Origin: Motacilla alba alba
Lineage: Eukaryota; Chordata; Aves; Passeriformes; Motacillidae
Assembly (NCBI RefSeq): GCF_015832195.1
Contig: NC_052027.1
Coordinates: 8,366,149-8,430,148, forward strand
DNA: 64,000 bases
Reading direction: 5' to 3'
The number at the start of each line of letters is the position of its first letter. Position 1 is the stretch's first letter. The position numbers and the translations under genes were made by a program. Positions 48,685 to 62,400 of this stretch are shown here, piece after piece. The notes under the pieces are model-generated. The model was not told where the DNA came from and did no database searches. It saw only the letters and a program-made list of their open reading frames with translations.

Positions 48685-48776
48685 TCGGTTTTGGGGTTTT
48701 GTTTCTTTGTCTTTAGTTTTGGGGGGTACTTTTTTAGGGTTTTTTTTCTGGATTTGGGGTGGGTTTTCCCCCCAAA
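48685..48776 (+). repeat. T/G-rich tract with G-quadruplex potential
   Basis: Almost only T and G, with G-runs at 48693-48696, 48721-48726, 48737-48739, 48756-48759 and 48761-48763. Four runs of at least three G fall in 48721-48763, but with loops of 10, 16 and 1 nt, so any quadruplex would be loose. Confidence 0.75.
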
Positions 48777-51700
48777 ATAGGAGTTCTACTTCTATCTTTG
48801 CTCAGCCAGGATCTCCTGCTTTCATTTCTATCCTGGCAGGGCCAGCCTGACTTCATTTTGCCAGAAATCTGACAGCACTTCTATATTGTAGAGTTGTTAT
48901 CAAAGTGTTTTATCAGCAGGTGAGGGACACTCTTGGAGCTCAGGTGCCCAGTGCATAAACTGTGTCTGTAGGTGCCACAGAGAACCTGCAGGTCCTTTCA
49001 TGCAAAACTTCAACTTGGTTTGGACAACTTAATCAGGGATTTGCTTTCCACAATTGAAATTATTTATTTGATTTTTTTGAGACTGTGTTTATTCCATTAA
49101 GGTTTTTATTAGGAATTTGGTGCTTGTTACTTTGGTGTGGTTGCCCTTGGTTGGCATTCTAGTGGGCTGCAAAGAGAAGTCAATCTTCTCTGCCACTGTT
49201 TTTCAAAATATTTACCACTAGGAGATAGTACTCAATTTTAAATAGCATTGAGGGCTTTGCATATCAGGGCATGTTGGATTCAAAGGATATGAAGTGTGTA
49301 CCCAGAAAATAAGGGGTTAAGTCAGAGATGTTCACTTTTGCTGCAATTACTGGGATGGCTGCCTGCATTCCCAATGAATACCCCCAGTTGGAAAGATTTT
49401 AAATAGACTGGGCTGGATACATGGGGAAAGCAAAAAAAGAGTTGAACCGATGGGAGCATTTTGTCAGGATGATGGACTGAAAAATACAGCAGGTATTTTC
49501 TGTCTTTTAATGTACAAGGCTGTGTAATGCAGTTGGGCTCTCCCACCTGAGGGACGCGTGTGCCAGTTGGCACCAGGCTCCCCTCTGGCTTGGCACGGCT
49601 GCCTCTCTGGGCCAGCCTTACTGAAGGAATGTGATTTGCTATGAAAAATGTGTTGATCAGGCTTGGTTTTCTGCCACCAGGCAGATTAGTGAATTGCCTT
49701 GTCTGCCTCCCATTGCTTTACTCCAGCCAGCAACATCTAAGCCTTTATGATTTTGCAGGTCTTCATTAAAAATAGCTGTTTCTATATCTGATTACTGAGC
49801 CCCATCTGGGGAGAAATGAGCCTTTCATCTGTGTATTATGAGGCCATATCCGAGCACATTGATTCCATAACAGAGTAAAATCAGACAAACTTTCTGTTCA
49901 ATTGCTTTTCCAGCTCATCTCCAAGTTCTCTATGAGCCCTGTCCTGTCCCCAGCACATAATGTCTGGGGTTAGGGCATTTGTGTTTTGTTTTGTTTTAAT
50001 TGCTCTTTTACTGCTAAATGCAATTTTTGTAATTGCTTACATAACTCCAGGGTTTTATTTTAAATTAATCTAACTTTGCAGTCATTCTACATATGTTGCT
50101 CCTAACACTGCCGATTATTTGGATTAATTCCACTAATTTATCACCTCTGTTTAGATATGCATTGTTTTTATAATCCTTACAACTGAATTAAAGCACACTT
50201 GTTGGGCTAAAGGCAAAGTTTGCTTCAGTAAATCAAGAGGATTTCTTTTCCCTCTCAGTAACTACATATTTACTTGGACAGGGTTTTTTTTCTGTGTGTG
50301 CTCTGATAGCTGACTGTAAAATTAGCAAATATTCTAGTAAATAAATTTAAATTATTTTGACTATATAATAAAATTAATGGCTAGTGCTGACATTTATTTT
50401 TCGTTTTGTCAAATTCTAAAATATTTCTCAAGATTTAAACACCTAATTAACAGCCAACTTCTTTTTCCTAAGGTTAGCTCTAAAGTTTGATGGTGGCATT
50501 AGTGAAAGGAGCCGAACTCACGACTAGCTTGTATTTTTAGTTGGTGCCTGGCTATTCATCTCTTGAGTATATTTTTAAATGGTTGGGTAGGCATAACCTA
50601 AAAGCCAGTACAGCCTGTCCTCATAAGCAAGAGCTGTGCCATCAGGTGCTTTCTTTATGCACAGAGCAAATGGAGGCATTTAATGGTGGCGCTCATCTCT
50701 CATCTTCCCATTTTCCCCACCAGTGCATTGTAAAGGGACCAAGCAAATATATAATATGGGACTTGTGGGCAAATTACTTTCTTAAAGGAAAATTTCCTTT
50801 GAAAATAGGCTTCCACTGTGAACAGGCTGAACTTCCATGAGTACAAATACAGAACCAGAAACGCTGAAATCTTTCACTGCCTATATATTGAAGCTGTCTT
50901 TAGGGACGTGGAAGAAAGGCTTTTTTTCTGAATGTGCATGAAAGGAACAGCACACAGTTTATTGTTCAACAGCCCCTGCCAAACTCTTTTTTGACGAATA
51001 CATGCATATATTTCTGGGATTTGGCATGTGAAAAACCCTTGTGGGATATCTCTTTGGGTATGATATAGTGTTAAAATATAACAGGTACCAAGTCCAACGT
51101 TTTCTCAACTGAAAAACTCCTCCATTGATGGTGACACTGCAAACAGCAGAAATGTGAGCCAAGGGTTTCTCAGATGTGCAGCAGAGCTCAGCTTTCCCAT
51201 TGACTATGAGCAGGCAAGGAGGATTCATATGGCTACAAAAGGATGCAGGCTGGCTTAGCAAAGGGCAGCTCACATTTTGTCTAAAATGAGGAGCAGTCAG
51301 GGGTTTTCTCCTAACTGAGGGGCTGATCAATTCAGTACATATGAAAAGATCTTTTTAAACAGAAACAAACCAATCCCCTTAGATTCCACTGTTAATTGCT
51401 GTAATACACGGTGTATCTCTTATGTATTTCACTATAGTGTTAACATTATTGAGATTGCATATAGTTATTTTTCTTCCAGCATGTGGCGCTTTGATGATTT
51501 CTCACAAATTGCAATTTTTAATCTTAAATTGAAAATGTGTCCAGAAATTTAACTAGGCCCAGACTTGCATTGTAGAAAATAAAGAAAAGGATTGCAGCTC
51601 TCATAAACTCTTATCCATGAGTAATTATCTTGTTATGTTAAAGTGGTTCTCCTGAATATTAAAATAATTAGGACCAACGATCTCAGCAATACTTTCCTCA

Positions 51701-52301
51701 GATGTTGTAATTGGCAGGGGGTGTTAACTAATTAAATGTATTTCTATTGCTGGCTGGCTAAAGAAAAGGATGAAGCACTTATAATTGCTGAGATTTAGCA
51801 AGAGCACTTGTTTACTACAGTATAAACACAGAGATTACCGTGTTTGTGATGGGCTAATAGCTGAGACAGGAACGAAAATGCTTCCTGAGGGCATTTCTCC
51901 TTGCTCAAGGGGAGCTGGAATAAGGGGCGTTGGCAGAGGGATGGGGCTCTCCCCGTGAGCTCAGCAGTGGCTGCTGCAGCAGGGGATCTCACAGGATGGG
52001 TCCCAAAGTGCTGGGAATTGCTGTGGGCTGGAGGGAAAAGCCACTCAGCAAGTGTGCAAGGGCTGAGCTCATGATGGAAACAGGCTGGCAGGTCAGCCAA
52101 GGCATCCATCCACCCCTGAGCAGTGTTTGTGTACCAGTGCTGGGTTAAACACCTGCCCTGTGTGCTGTATCCCTGGGATCCTGTTCCTGCAGGCATTGGG
52201 TTAGTCTGTGCTTCCTCCCCTCCTCTGGAAAAAGCCACTGCTGCTGTCTCAGAAAGCTGGTGGTTACTTGCTCTTATTTCAAAAGTGGCTCTTTCTCTCT
52301 C

Positions 52302-52318
52302 TTTTTTTTTTTTTTTTT
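52302..52318. repeat. T17 run preceded by a CT-rich stretch
   Basis: CTTTCTCTCTC followed by T17. Resembles a polypyrimidine tract but no plausible exon follows. Confidence 0.85.
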
Positions 52319-55300
52319 AAAGTTCATAGGAAAGACTTTAAAAAAAATCACTCTAAAATTGGCTATTGTCTGATCTCTGAAGTAATCAATTTTGGATTCA
52401 GCCCCCTATAACACTTTGACATTTCAGGGTCAGCAGAACAACTTTCTGGCAGATTGAAAAGCTGTGTTTCTGGCCCCAGGGTAGATTAGAGTAAAACTGG
52501 GCCAAATAAAATGAGGTTTCAAAGCATCTCACTTCCATTTCACTGCAGTTGGAAAAGGCAGTAAGGGCTGTTTTTAGGGAGCACAGATGCCAGAAACCTT
52601 GCATCTTTCCATGCTTCCCTGTCTCCATTACCCCACATGTGCTTCCTCCTCTTCTTTTGGAGCAATCCCAAGGGCAGCCATCGCTGCACTGGAGTGACCC
52701 AGCACAGGCTGGATCAGTCACAGCTCCTCTCCAAGGCATCCCTAAAATGCACAGGAGGGACTGTCCCCTTGGAGAGGAGGAACATGAAAGTAGAGAGGTG
52801 CATCACCCATCCCCAGTGTTCTTCTTCCTCTCCTCCTCCTTCATCCTCCTTTACTTCCTTTGCCCCTCCTCTCCCCTACCACTCCAGCTTTGTTCTCCTC
52901 TGTTGTTTTTTCATTCTCCTGCCATTTCTTCTTGTACCCTCTGCCCTCCCTCAGTCCACACTCTCACGACAGCACAGAACAGTAGCAGTCTTTTCCCTAG
53001 CTGGGGGGAAACTGGAGCCTCAGCCAAAATCCACCTCCCCTGCCCGCTCCTTGCTTTTAGCCTTCTTATAAATGAAAATTCTGCTCACTGGAAAGGACAT
53101 ATGTTTACAATCCCACAGCTGGTAGGTACATGTGTAGCAGGAGTGTGTGCCAAGGTTATATAGACACATGTCACTTTTATCCCAGAATCCCATTTGGTGC
53201 CTGGGAACATCTTCATGCTGTAATGCTGTGAGGGTCATTATTACTCCCTGTAATCCTCCATGAAGGTTTTCCATTTTCATTTATACACAGTAATAAAATA
53301 CACATCTCAGCATCAGGCATTAGGATTAGTACTGGCAAGGCTTAAGCTGAAATGTTTTAAGGATGCATTTCCAATGTGGATAGGATAGCTAGCACACAGC
53401 ATGCAATTAGGCTGGCTTTATGGAGGGTAGGATTCATGCTTCACCTCTGTTCATATCACAGTGACACCAACAGCATGAAAGGACTTTTTTTTTTAAAAAT
53501 GAAGATTGAACTAATTTTTCTGTTGTAGTACTAATCTAGTATTATTAATTTATTTTAAGTTTCTAATGTTGATAAGCCACCAGAAGTGTGAACAGAAATG
53601 TCCTTTCTAATTTCATCATTTCTTCTTTATTTCTTTGCGGAAGTTGAAATCCTGGCAGGCTGCAAGGTGGGGTTGGCTGGCTGCGTTCAGAGCAGGGACT
53701 GCTGTGTGATGGCTCTGGGCAGAGCTGCCTGGGGACAGAGTGAGTGCCTGGGCAAGACCCTGAGCCTGCTGTTCTTCGCTGATGCAGCTTTGAGCTCTTG
53801 TGCTTAGGTCTCATTGCATCCAACAGGACTCCAGCCCGTTCCTAAATGTGTGTGAGCATTTGCCTTGCTGACCTAGATGGTGCCTGTGCATTTAGAGCCC
53901 AGCTACACCTGCTGCAGGCAGGCCAGGGTGTACATCCTCAGAGGAGATCACAGCCCCTGAAGCATGGGCTGCGCCCAGGGGAGGGACAGAGCTCTGCGGG
54001 CTGGGAGAGCTCACCCCCTTCCTGTCTTCCATCTCCCCTGAAAGTCACAGCCCTGTTTTAGCAGCCAGGAGAAAGCTGTTCTCTCCCTGTCATCTTCTGC
54101 CATCTGCTTCTCCTCTTCCTCAGCTGGAAGGAATAATGTAATTATTAAGGAATCCTCTGGAGCATCCTTGGAGGATGCATGAGGACTGAACGAATTGGAA
54201 AAGAATGGGAGATGCTTCTGGTGGCTGCTTCCATGCAGCCAATGGGTGTGACAGTCCTCATGTTGCTGCCCCACGGCCAAAACGTGGGGTAAAACCAGGG
54301 CCCACCCAGTAACACGAGGTGCATTGCCCCAGAGGGAGTCCTGCCTCCTGAAAATTCCTGTCACACACCCCAGTTCAAGCAACAGAAGGCTTTAGACCTC
54401 TCCTCCCCTATCCCTGCACCGTGGAGGAGCAGCTGGCCTCATAAAAAAACATAAATTCCTGGTGCAGAATGAATGAAAAGGAGCAAGTGGATCCATTACA
54501 GGCAGTCATGTTTTGCCCAAATTTTTCTGAGAGCCCTGGTTACTCAAGTGGAGGAGCCTGGCACAAGCATGGTCACTGGGTTATATATTCCCTTCTGGTT
54601 TCTGGCCATTGCACACTACAATAAACACAACTGGAGCCCAGCAGGTTCAGGCTGCTTTTACATTGCTAGATTTACAGTTGCTGGCATACTGGAGATATGA
54701 AGAACTGAGAAGCAATTTCATATATTGCTGTTGCCACTGCTGGCAGTTCCCTGCCCTTCAAGATATTTGTTGTGATAGTATGGAACCACCCCCACCAGGC
54801 CCAAGGTGCTGAAGGAATGATGTAGCTCAGTGTTCTTGCCAAGGTTTTAGTAAATATCATATATATTTAGTATAAATGTCATTATTTTCTGTTTCCTTTT
54901 CTAATTCATAATTGGGGTTTAATTGCAGCCTTAAATGTCTCTTTATTTAGCAGAAATAGAAAAAAAAATTACTCAGCCTATCCTAAGAAGGAAAACAGAC
55001 ACAAGGAAACCTAAGTTTGTGGTATTAATTTTTCCCTCCTGACTTCCCCATCTTTGCGGTGAGAAGATACAATTTGCTGCCTTGCAGGATGAGTGCTAAA
55101 AAAAGGCAAAACTTAAAGACCTTAATTCCCCAGCCTTAGACATCCCTCCATGAGTACCTACCCCATCAATGTGACAGTGCTGGGTGCTGAAACTGCCTGA
55201 AGAATAGTGTATGATGGGGAAGGCAACCCAACCAACAGCTCTGGGGCAGCTCTCCATGGCCTTTGTGCTGAGCAGGTTCCAGTGAGACCCAGCAGGTGCA

Positions 55301-56377
55301 CTGAGCAGGGCACAAATGCAGTAGCAGGAATAGCTGTAAGTGGCAGCTGCATAGTGCCTTTTGCAAAGCACCAGGCACTAGTGTCATATTCTATGGCTGG
55401 TGGAAATTCAGCCACTTTTCAGCCAGAAGAAATGTGTATCAGATGTTGTCTCAAGTCAGACAACTAAATAATACAAAGTCTGATTGCAGTTGGTGAATCA
55501 GGTCTCTCAGTAACTTACTTGGCTCTTAGGCTCAGCTTCTACTAGAGCATCAGCACTGTGATTACTCTGTGATGTAACCAGTTTATGGTGCAGCATTGTT
55601 TGTTTGTGGTAGGGCAGTTCCCGGGTCCTGGAGGGGCTGGGAATGCCAGCCCTGTATGAAGGGCAGGGAGGCAGAGGCAGCCTGGCCCTGCAGGAGGTAC
55701 TGGCACTGTCCCATCACAGCTCTGCTGCTGTCCCCTGGCTGTGCTGCTGCTGCCCCGTGCATTTCTCTCATGTTCCTGTCCATTTGGTGGCTGAGATGAA
55801 ATGCCTCCCTGTGCAGATGAGAGCAATTTCTGTAGCTGGAGGAATGGGGGCACACACACATCCCCTGAGCTGGGCAGAGTTTGTGCTCACAGCTCTGACA
55901 CCCCGTAGGAGCTGCCAGCATCCTGCTTCCCTCAGACACCATTTCTGTGGATTTCAGGGGGTCATTCCTCCCAGGACCTGGTGCCCAGACCCCAGGGCCT
56001 CTGCTCTGCAGAGCTCCCTACATGAACCCAAGCACAGGAGCAGAGCACTTTTGATCATGCATCTTCTGAAATTTAAGAATCAAAAAGCACATTATCATTG
56101 CAATTCATTGTAGTGCCTTACATGTCAGCTCCTGGGACAAAGGAAATCTGTGAGGCATACTAGATAGCAGGTCCCTAGCACAATGGATATTTTCCTAGTA
56201 TAAAAACTTTTCATGATGAAATGGCCTCATCTCTGAGCAAAATCATTGTATTACCCAAGCTGTTGTCAAAAACTTTTATACATTGACTGCTTTTTCCACT
56301 AGATCGTATTTACACTTCTCCATTCACCCCATTGATCTTCATTTTTGCAGGAAATTTTTTGGGGGTAAAATATAACC

Positions 56378-56396
56378 TTTTTTTTTTTTTTTTTTT
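56378..56396. repeat. T19 run ending in AAG
   Basis: Uninterrupted T19 then AAGGTAAAC. Polypyrimidine-AG context could mimic a 3' splice site, but the following sequence is not a recognised FHIT exon. Confidence 0.85.
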
Positions 56397-58510
56397 AAGG
56401 TAAACATCCAAGAATTGTACTCGAGGGAAGATATACAGGGTAGACATAGTGACAACTTAATAGCCTGTAGTATATCACATGTCTTCTATGCTGCCATCTT
56501 CTTGGGGAAAGTATTTCTGTTCTGTGCATTAAACTATGCACATGGAAAGCTGTATAAACTCCCTCATTTATTTTCTCTTTCAGGAATAAGCATTCTTTGC
56601 ACTGGCAGAATGTGTGTGGTGTACAGGAACTGCACAGCTCCTCTCCTGCAGGAAATAGAATAAAACATTTATTCCAGTGCTCCCACATTCACAACAAGCC
56701 TGTAGATTAACTGTCCTTTCACAGAACACTATTTACTCGTTTCACAGAAAATACATTATTTCCTTGATTTAGTTTCTATTTGGTGTGCTAAAGAAACCAA
56801 ATTTCCATATAGAAAAGTATACACAAAGGATATGACCTTTTAAGTTTAGCAGAGAAAATAACTGAGTGAATGTAATTAATATGCCATATAAATGCCAACA
56901 ACAACATTAATGCACCATAAAATCACGACAGTTAAAATGATATAGTCTGGAAATGAAAAAGTTAAGTTTCTGGTAGCTTCATTAATTTGCTCACATGGTA
57001 TTTCAGTGAAAGAAGCACAATCTTCTTATCTGAAGCAGGAGAATAGATGTGGAATGAGAAAATGTATTTTTGTTAGGAGGAAACTGGAACTTGCTTAAGG
57101 TTTGACCAAACTCCTGAGTTGGCAGCCCTACTTATGCAGTTAGTATCACTTTTCCAGTGCTTATACCCTTTAATTTTTCCCTAAAACCTTCTGCATGTCT
57201 CAGATCCAAAGCCTGTCCACACCTGTAGGTCTGTCAGCAGTAGTGTAGTAAAATACTTGCATTGCCATAATTATATCACTGCAATGTATCTTTTTCTACA
57301 CCAAATATTTTTCCTGAAGTTGCTTTCTCATACAGAAAATTTCCCTATCATGTTCACAGTCCAATATCCTCCTGTGAGTAAGGTCTTCACAGGGGATAAA
57401 TGCTTCCTAAGGTTGGGATGGGCAACTTGTGCCTGACTTTACCAAAGAGGTCTCCAGGGGAAAAAAATTCCTGGTTTTTTGGGAGGTTTTTTGTACTTCT
57501 AGAATGCAAAAAATAACAGCCAAATTAATAGCTAAACTTTCCAGCAAGGGGTAAACAGTGGGGCAGGGGTTAGTCAGGCAAAATGTAATCCCCACAACAT
57601 GGGGATGCTGCTCAAGAGCTGAAACTTCATTGGAAGTCATTCTGTCACCTCTGTGCTGGGGGCTGCCAAATGCTTCCATCACTGCAAGGGTGTGTTGTGG
57701 CTGCCACCACAACTAAGGCACCTGTCCAGCTGTCCAACCTTGGGTTGGTTATTAGAGGTGAAAGAAATGATAGAGAGAAGAGACAAAGCTTTAGCTTAAA
57801 ATAAGAGGGGATCTATTCTTCCCACTGTGTGTGCCCAGCTCCCATTAATAATGAAATGTTAATGATAGTTATATGTTCACATCAAAGGCAGAGCACAGCC
57901 TTTCATCTCACTTAAATCTTATTCAAATAATTAATGGAAGTAGTTGTCTATGAAAAAAAAAATATTAAGAAATTCCTTTGTAGAGCATTTCAAACTTTGC
58001 TGCCCCTGGGGAGAAGCTCCTAGAATTGAGGATGTGAACAAATTGCATTTAAGTGGGTCTGTCCCTGCTTTCCACCAGCCTTGACTGCCTTGCATCCTAA
58101 AAACCTGTGAAAGGTTATTGGCATTGCAATAGATAATCCAACCAAAATCAAATCAAAAATCCCTGACAAGGCCTATGTTATAAAAATAATCATAAATCTT
58201 CTGCTGTGGTAGCTGTGTGTACCAGCATTAAGCATTCTGCTCAGACCTGTGTCAACATTTAAAAAATGGGGGGAAAGATGTCATCTGAAGTTCTGATATC
58301 TACCCTGCATCTGTTGTCTGGTGTGCCTGGTCCTGCCAAGCACAGCCACTGCCCCTTGCTTTGGTCACAAACACAGGTCTGGACCAGCCACCCTGAAGAG
58401 GCAAAGAGGGATAAGCCCAGCCCCCAGCCCTCATTAGCTGGCATTAGAGCCAGCCTCATTTCTGGTGGCTTTTAGCCTTCCTGCAAAGGCTGACGTGGCC
58501 CCTGCAGCTG

Positions 58511-58536
58511 GGGAATGCTCTCTGGGAATGCTCTCT
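58511..58536. repeat. 13-bp perfect tandem duplication
   Basis: GGGAATGCTCTCT occurs twice in direct succession. Confidence 0.85.
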
Positions 58537-59423
58537 GGTTTCTGTTGTGGGGCTGCTTCTGGTGGTGCTGCTCCAGGGAAGGGAGGTGGGAAGGTGCAGC
58601 CCAGCTGGGCTGATTCTCCATATCTGGAAGGCTCCACGTTGCTGATCCCGGGTACTGCAGCCTTGGGACTCAGGGAAGGCTCTTCATGGGCAGCAGGGCT
58701 CCAGGGTTGCAAGAAGGGGCTTGAAGGAACTGCCTGCTCCTCACAACCCTGACAGCATCCACATTATCTCTGCTTCTCCAGCTCCACTCTGCCTTGCATG
58801 ATCCCCAGTCCAAGAGAAGCTCCTGAGACACAGCACAAATATTGATTTCAGGGAGGAAGTTTGCTCAGTGTTCTGGTTGCTATCTGGAGCCCTCCCTACC
58901 CTGGGTCACTGCTGTGTGTACAAAGCTGGAGCAAACAGCGTTTGCTGGAGATGCAGAGACACAGCCTGCCAGGAAATACTTCCTTGGATATTCATGGGAT
59001 AGTTACTCTGAAAAGGATGCTGATGTGGATAATGTCTGTAACAGAATGTAGTGTCCAGGGGCAGCAGTTTGGTGCTTTGGCATTAATTTATCCATGGCAT
59101 ATGGATCCCTGCCTTTTGCAAACCATGACTCCTTTAATCTGTGACTTCCTCAAAAAAGACCTTGAAAGTAGAGGACAGTAATATATTTTAGAACTTTAGA
59201 AATCAGAAAGTTTCTTTATACATAGATGTGCACCATAGAAGTGCCTATAAATAGATATTAAAACGTGCAATTTATAGCCTATCATTTCATGGCCTTTCAA
59301 GGCTAGAAATAAAGCCATATTTTACTGTGAAAATGAGATTTGTAGTTTTCCATGGCTTAAAGCTCCTGTTACTAACCCTGATGGGCTGCAAGATGTTGGA
59401 CAAGATACCTGTCACAGGTCTGG

Positions 59424-59449
59424 AATCTATATCTATATCTATATCTATA
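59424..59449. repeat. (ATATCT)n hexanucleotide repeat
   Basis: ATCTATATCTATATCT-type repeat of about four units, followed by an A-run and another ATCTAT. Confidence 0.85.
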
Positions 59450-62400
59450 AAAAAATCTATGGGTGTATATAAATTAGTGGAAAATGATGATGTTTCTACC
59501 AGTAAATGAGCAAGTTAAGAGATTGTAAGATAACTTGGTGGTGCCTGGGGGAAATACTTCCAATGACAGTAATTTTTATTCCTCAGTGGTGGTAACAAAG
59601 GCAATTTATCCACTCTCCCAGCAAACGAAGTCAATGGCATCATCAGCTCCTAATGGTGCTCCAAGGTAAAATGAGCTCTCCTAATGCACTTCTGAAATAA
59701 TTTTGAAGGTGCAGCAACTCCTGTAGCAGTGGGCCCAGGGTCCTGCCTGGAGGATCTGGCTCCAAGGTTGGCTCACTCCTGGAGCAGAGTGGGATGTGCT
59801 CATTCCAAGCTTTCTGTGGGAAGGAAGAGCTGGCACGGCTGCAAAGCAAAAGATTAATTAACAAAATGAGGGACCAAATAAGCAAGGGGCTCGGTTTCAT
59901 CCTGAGCCTTGTTTCTCATTTGTCTCTGAGTGTTTCACGGGGCTCAGTGATGTGTTATATTTGTATTCATCCATGCAAATCTGCCCAAGGTGGGTACGTG
60001 CCCTCCTCAGTCCCAGGGACCTCAGCTTGTCCTGATGGCAGGGGAAGGGGTGCTGGGACATGTCACTTGAATTAGATGCCACAAATCAGACTTGCTGTCC
60101 TCAAACCTCCTCGTGTTCCTGATTTTTATGTGGATGTCTCCAGAATCTTTAGACCCAATTTTCCTTATAATAGATTAGGATTGTAAAGAATATGGGAACA
60201 AGATATAGCTGAGCTGCTAAAAATTTAAGTAAATAATTTAAATAACTTATTCAATATCTATAAAAATTAAATGACCAGCAACAGTATCCCTCTTTTAGCA
60301 TTACATATTTATTAAAACAATTTGGAGATGTAAACTATAATCAGCCGTAGGTATGTGCCTAACTCTGAATTTTAATCTTAGCTGTTCCATCCCTCCAAAT
60401 TAATTTTAAAAATGTGTGATTTTTTTCGTAATCTAAATCTAGCAAGAAGTTTTATTCAGAAGTGTTTTGAAATATAACTGCTGTGTCCCAAAGCAGGATT
60501 GCAAATGAGATTCTGTCTTTAGCTAAAGCATAGTTTCTGGCCAGAGATTTATTTTGGTGAGATGATAGTTGCACAAGTGCTAGGTTCACTGTAACCTTGT
60601 AAAATGTAATAATTTTTGAAAAAAATATTCTTACTAATTAAAAAAGGCTAGTTGAGATATTAATTTGAACTGTAGAAGAATTGAGAATTATTGTGCTGTG
60701 GTTGGGACACACAACAAAGATGGGAAATTGCAGAAGAAACCAGAGACATTTTTGATATATTGAAATTCAGCATCCATTGTAATTTTCTTTCCCTTTTCTT
60801 CCCAGAACTCAGAGTTTTCTATGAACAGAACTTCCTCTTGGGCATATGGCATTTATTATATTTGGGCAAAGTACAGCACTGAATTTTTTGAATTTAGGGA
60901 AATTTCAGTGAAATCCATTAAACCAGACAGCTTCAGGGCAATCTGCACGACTTCCCTGGGAAGGCAGTTAAGGTCCTCTGGCTGGAAAAGAGAAAAAGAA
61001 AGAAATATATCTCTAAAAACCACAGGACAACATGGAGAGGCTGAGTAGGAGAGGGTTATCCACTATTCCTCCAAAGAAAGGACAGGACAGGACGTGTGGT
61101 GGAATTCTGAACAGAATATTTGATACAAATTCTAGCATTAGGTGATGCATCATTGAGCTGTGAAGGGTGGGAGCAGTTCTGGAGATGTGCTGGCTCTCCT
61201 GGCCCTGCCAGTGGCAGGTGGATGGCTGTGACTCCTGTGTTGGTGAGGGCTCACACTTGTCACCCTGAGCAGCTGAGCAGCTTTGGCAGAGTGCTGGGAT
61301 GGCCACGCTGGGGCCTCACTCTCCTTCAGCTTTGGAGAGTGGGAAAAGGAGCCCCCCAAACTACAGACTGGTTCCCAAACTGCTGTCTGCTCATTTAGTA
61401 TTGATCTGTGGCAGAGACTTTGTGACTGGACTCAGGGGGAAGTCCCTGACACTTGGATAACGAGTGCTGTCAGGGAAGCAAAGGGTTAAATCTGGGGGGA
61501 AAAAAAAGCCACAAAACCCCATTTTTTTTTGTTAATCACCTCCATTAATCCTGGGAGAAGAAGCAAAGCAGCTTCCTGAGGGAGCTTTTCAGTGACACAT
61601 TTGTCAGCTGGCAAGGACAGTCTCTGGTTTTTGAATGAATGTCCCTGCAGTGGAGTTTTCCCCAGGTCCAGGTTTCCCCTGCCAGGCTGGCACAGCCACT
61701 GCCACGCGAGGGACCTGCTCGTGTACAACAGAGGTGCCACGTGTCTGTCCTCTGAGGGGATCAAAGTGCCCTGACCTGCAAGAGATATGCAAGGGAGGGG
61801 TTTTAATTGAAACATTAAATTAAAAATTTTGCAAATTACAGGCACATTTTCAATTTCTGACCTCTTAGGTTAGGGTACTTGCTCTAAGACTGCCTCATTA
61901 ACTGCAATAATTCAGCCTCTAGGATCTCTGTGCTGTTTGATGAGGCAGATATCCTATCTTCTCTGTAATTTGAGAGTAGATATGTACCTTTTTTTTTTTT
62001 TTTTCCTGGGGGCTGAGGTACTCTAGTGTTAGACTGCATCTGAATTTCACTGTAATGTGGGAGCTCAGCAAAGTCACAGTATTCTGCTCACTGGATGACT
62101 GGTATCGCACGGCTTTAGAATGTTTATTCATGAAGGTAGACATTATGAACAAAGGTGGATGGCAAAGGGATGTATTTGTTGTTTGGAAAGTTCCTAGCAA
62201 AATCTTCAAATTTAGAAGTTTGTCTCTAGATGATGAAGACTGGCAGTTTTCTCTCATTTGGATGCTAATGGTTGCTCTTCCTCTTTCATAATTTGCATGG
62301 AAATCCTGACAGCTTTGTGTTAACAGTTACTGGTACATTTTTTCTCTCTGAAGCAGGACTACTTCTGTCAAAGACAATTTAGTTTAGAAAACTTCATCCT

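Larger units (their letters stand above)
48777..59423 (+). other. FHIT: FHIT downstream intron, no gene seen
   Basis: A+T-rich blocks (for example 50000-50460) alternate with C+G-richer patches (51900-52200, 52540-53050, 53640-54060, 55200-56000, 58440-58760) where long open frames occur on both strands without recognisable domains. T17 (52302-52318) and T19 (56378-56396) runs, a pyrimidine-rich stretch near 52820-52900 and a 13-bp tandem duplication at 58511-58536 are the only repeats noted. Confidence 0.65.

Noticed and set aside
52549..53163. 204-codon + strand open frame
   Set aside because: Low-complexity Ser/Pro/Phe-rich reading of a pyrimidine-rich patch, with a competing frame alongside; no known family.
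56378..56410. T19 followed by AAG, like a splice acceptor
   Set aside because: The downstream frame has no FHIT similarity; poly-T runs ending near AG are frequent in this intron.
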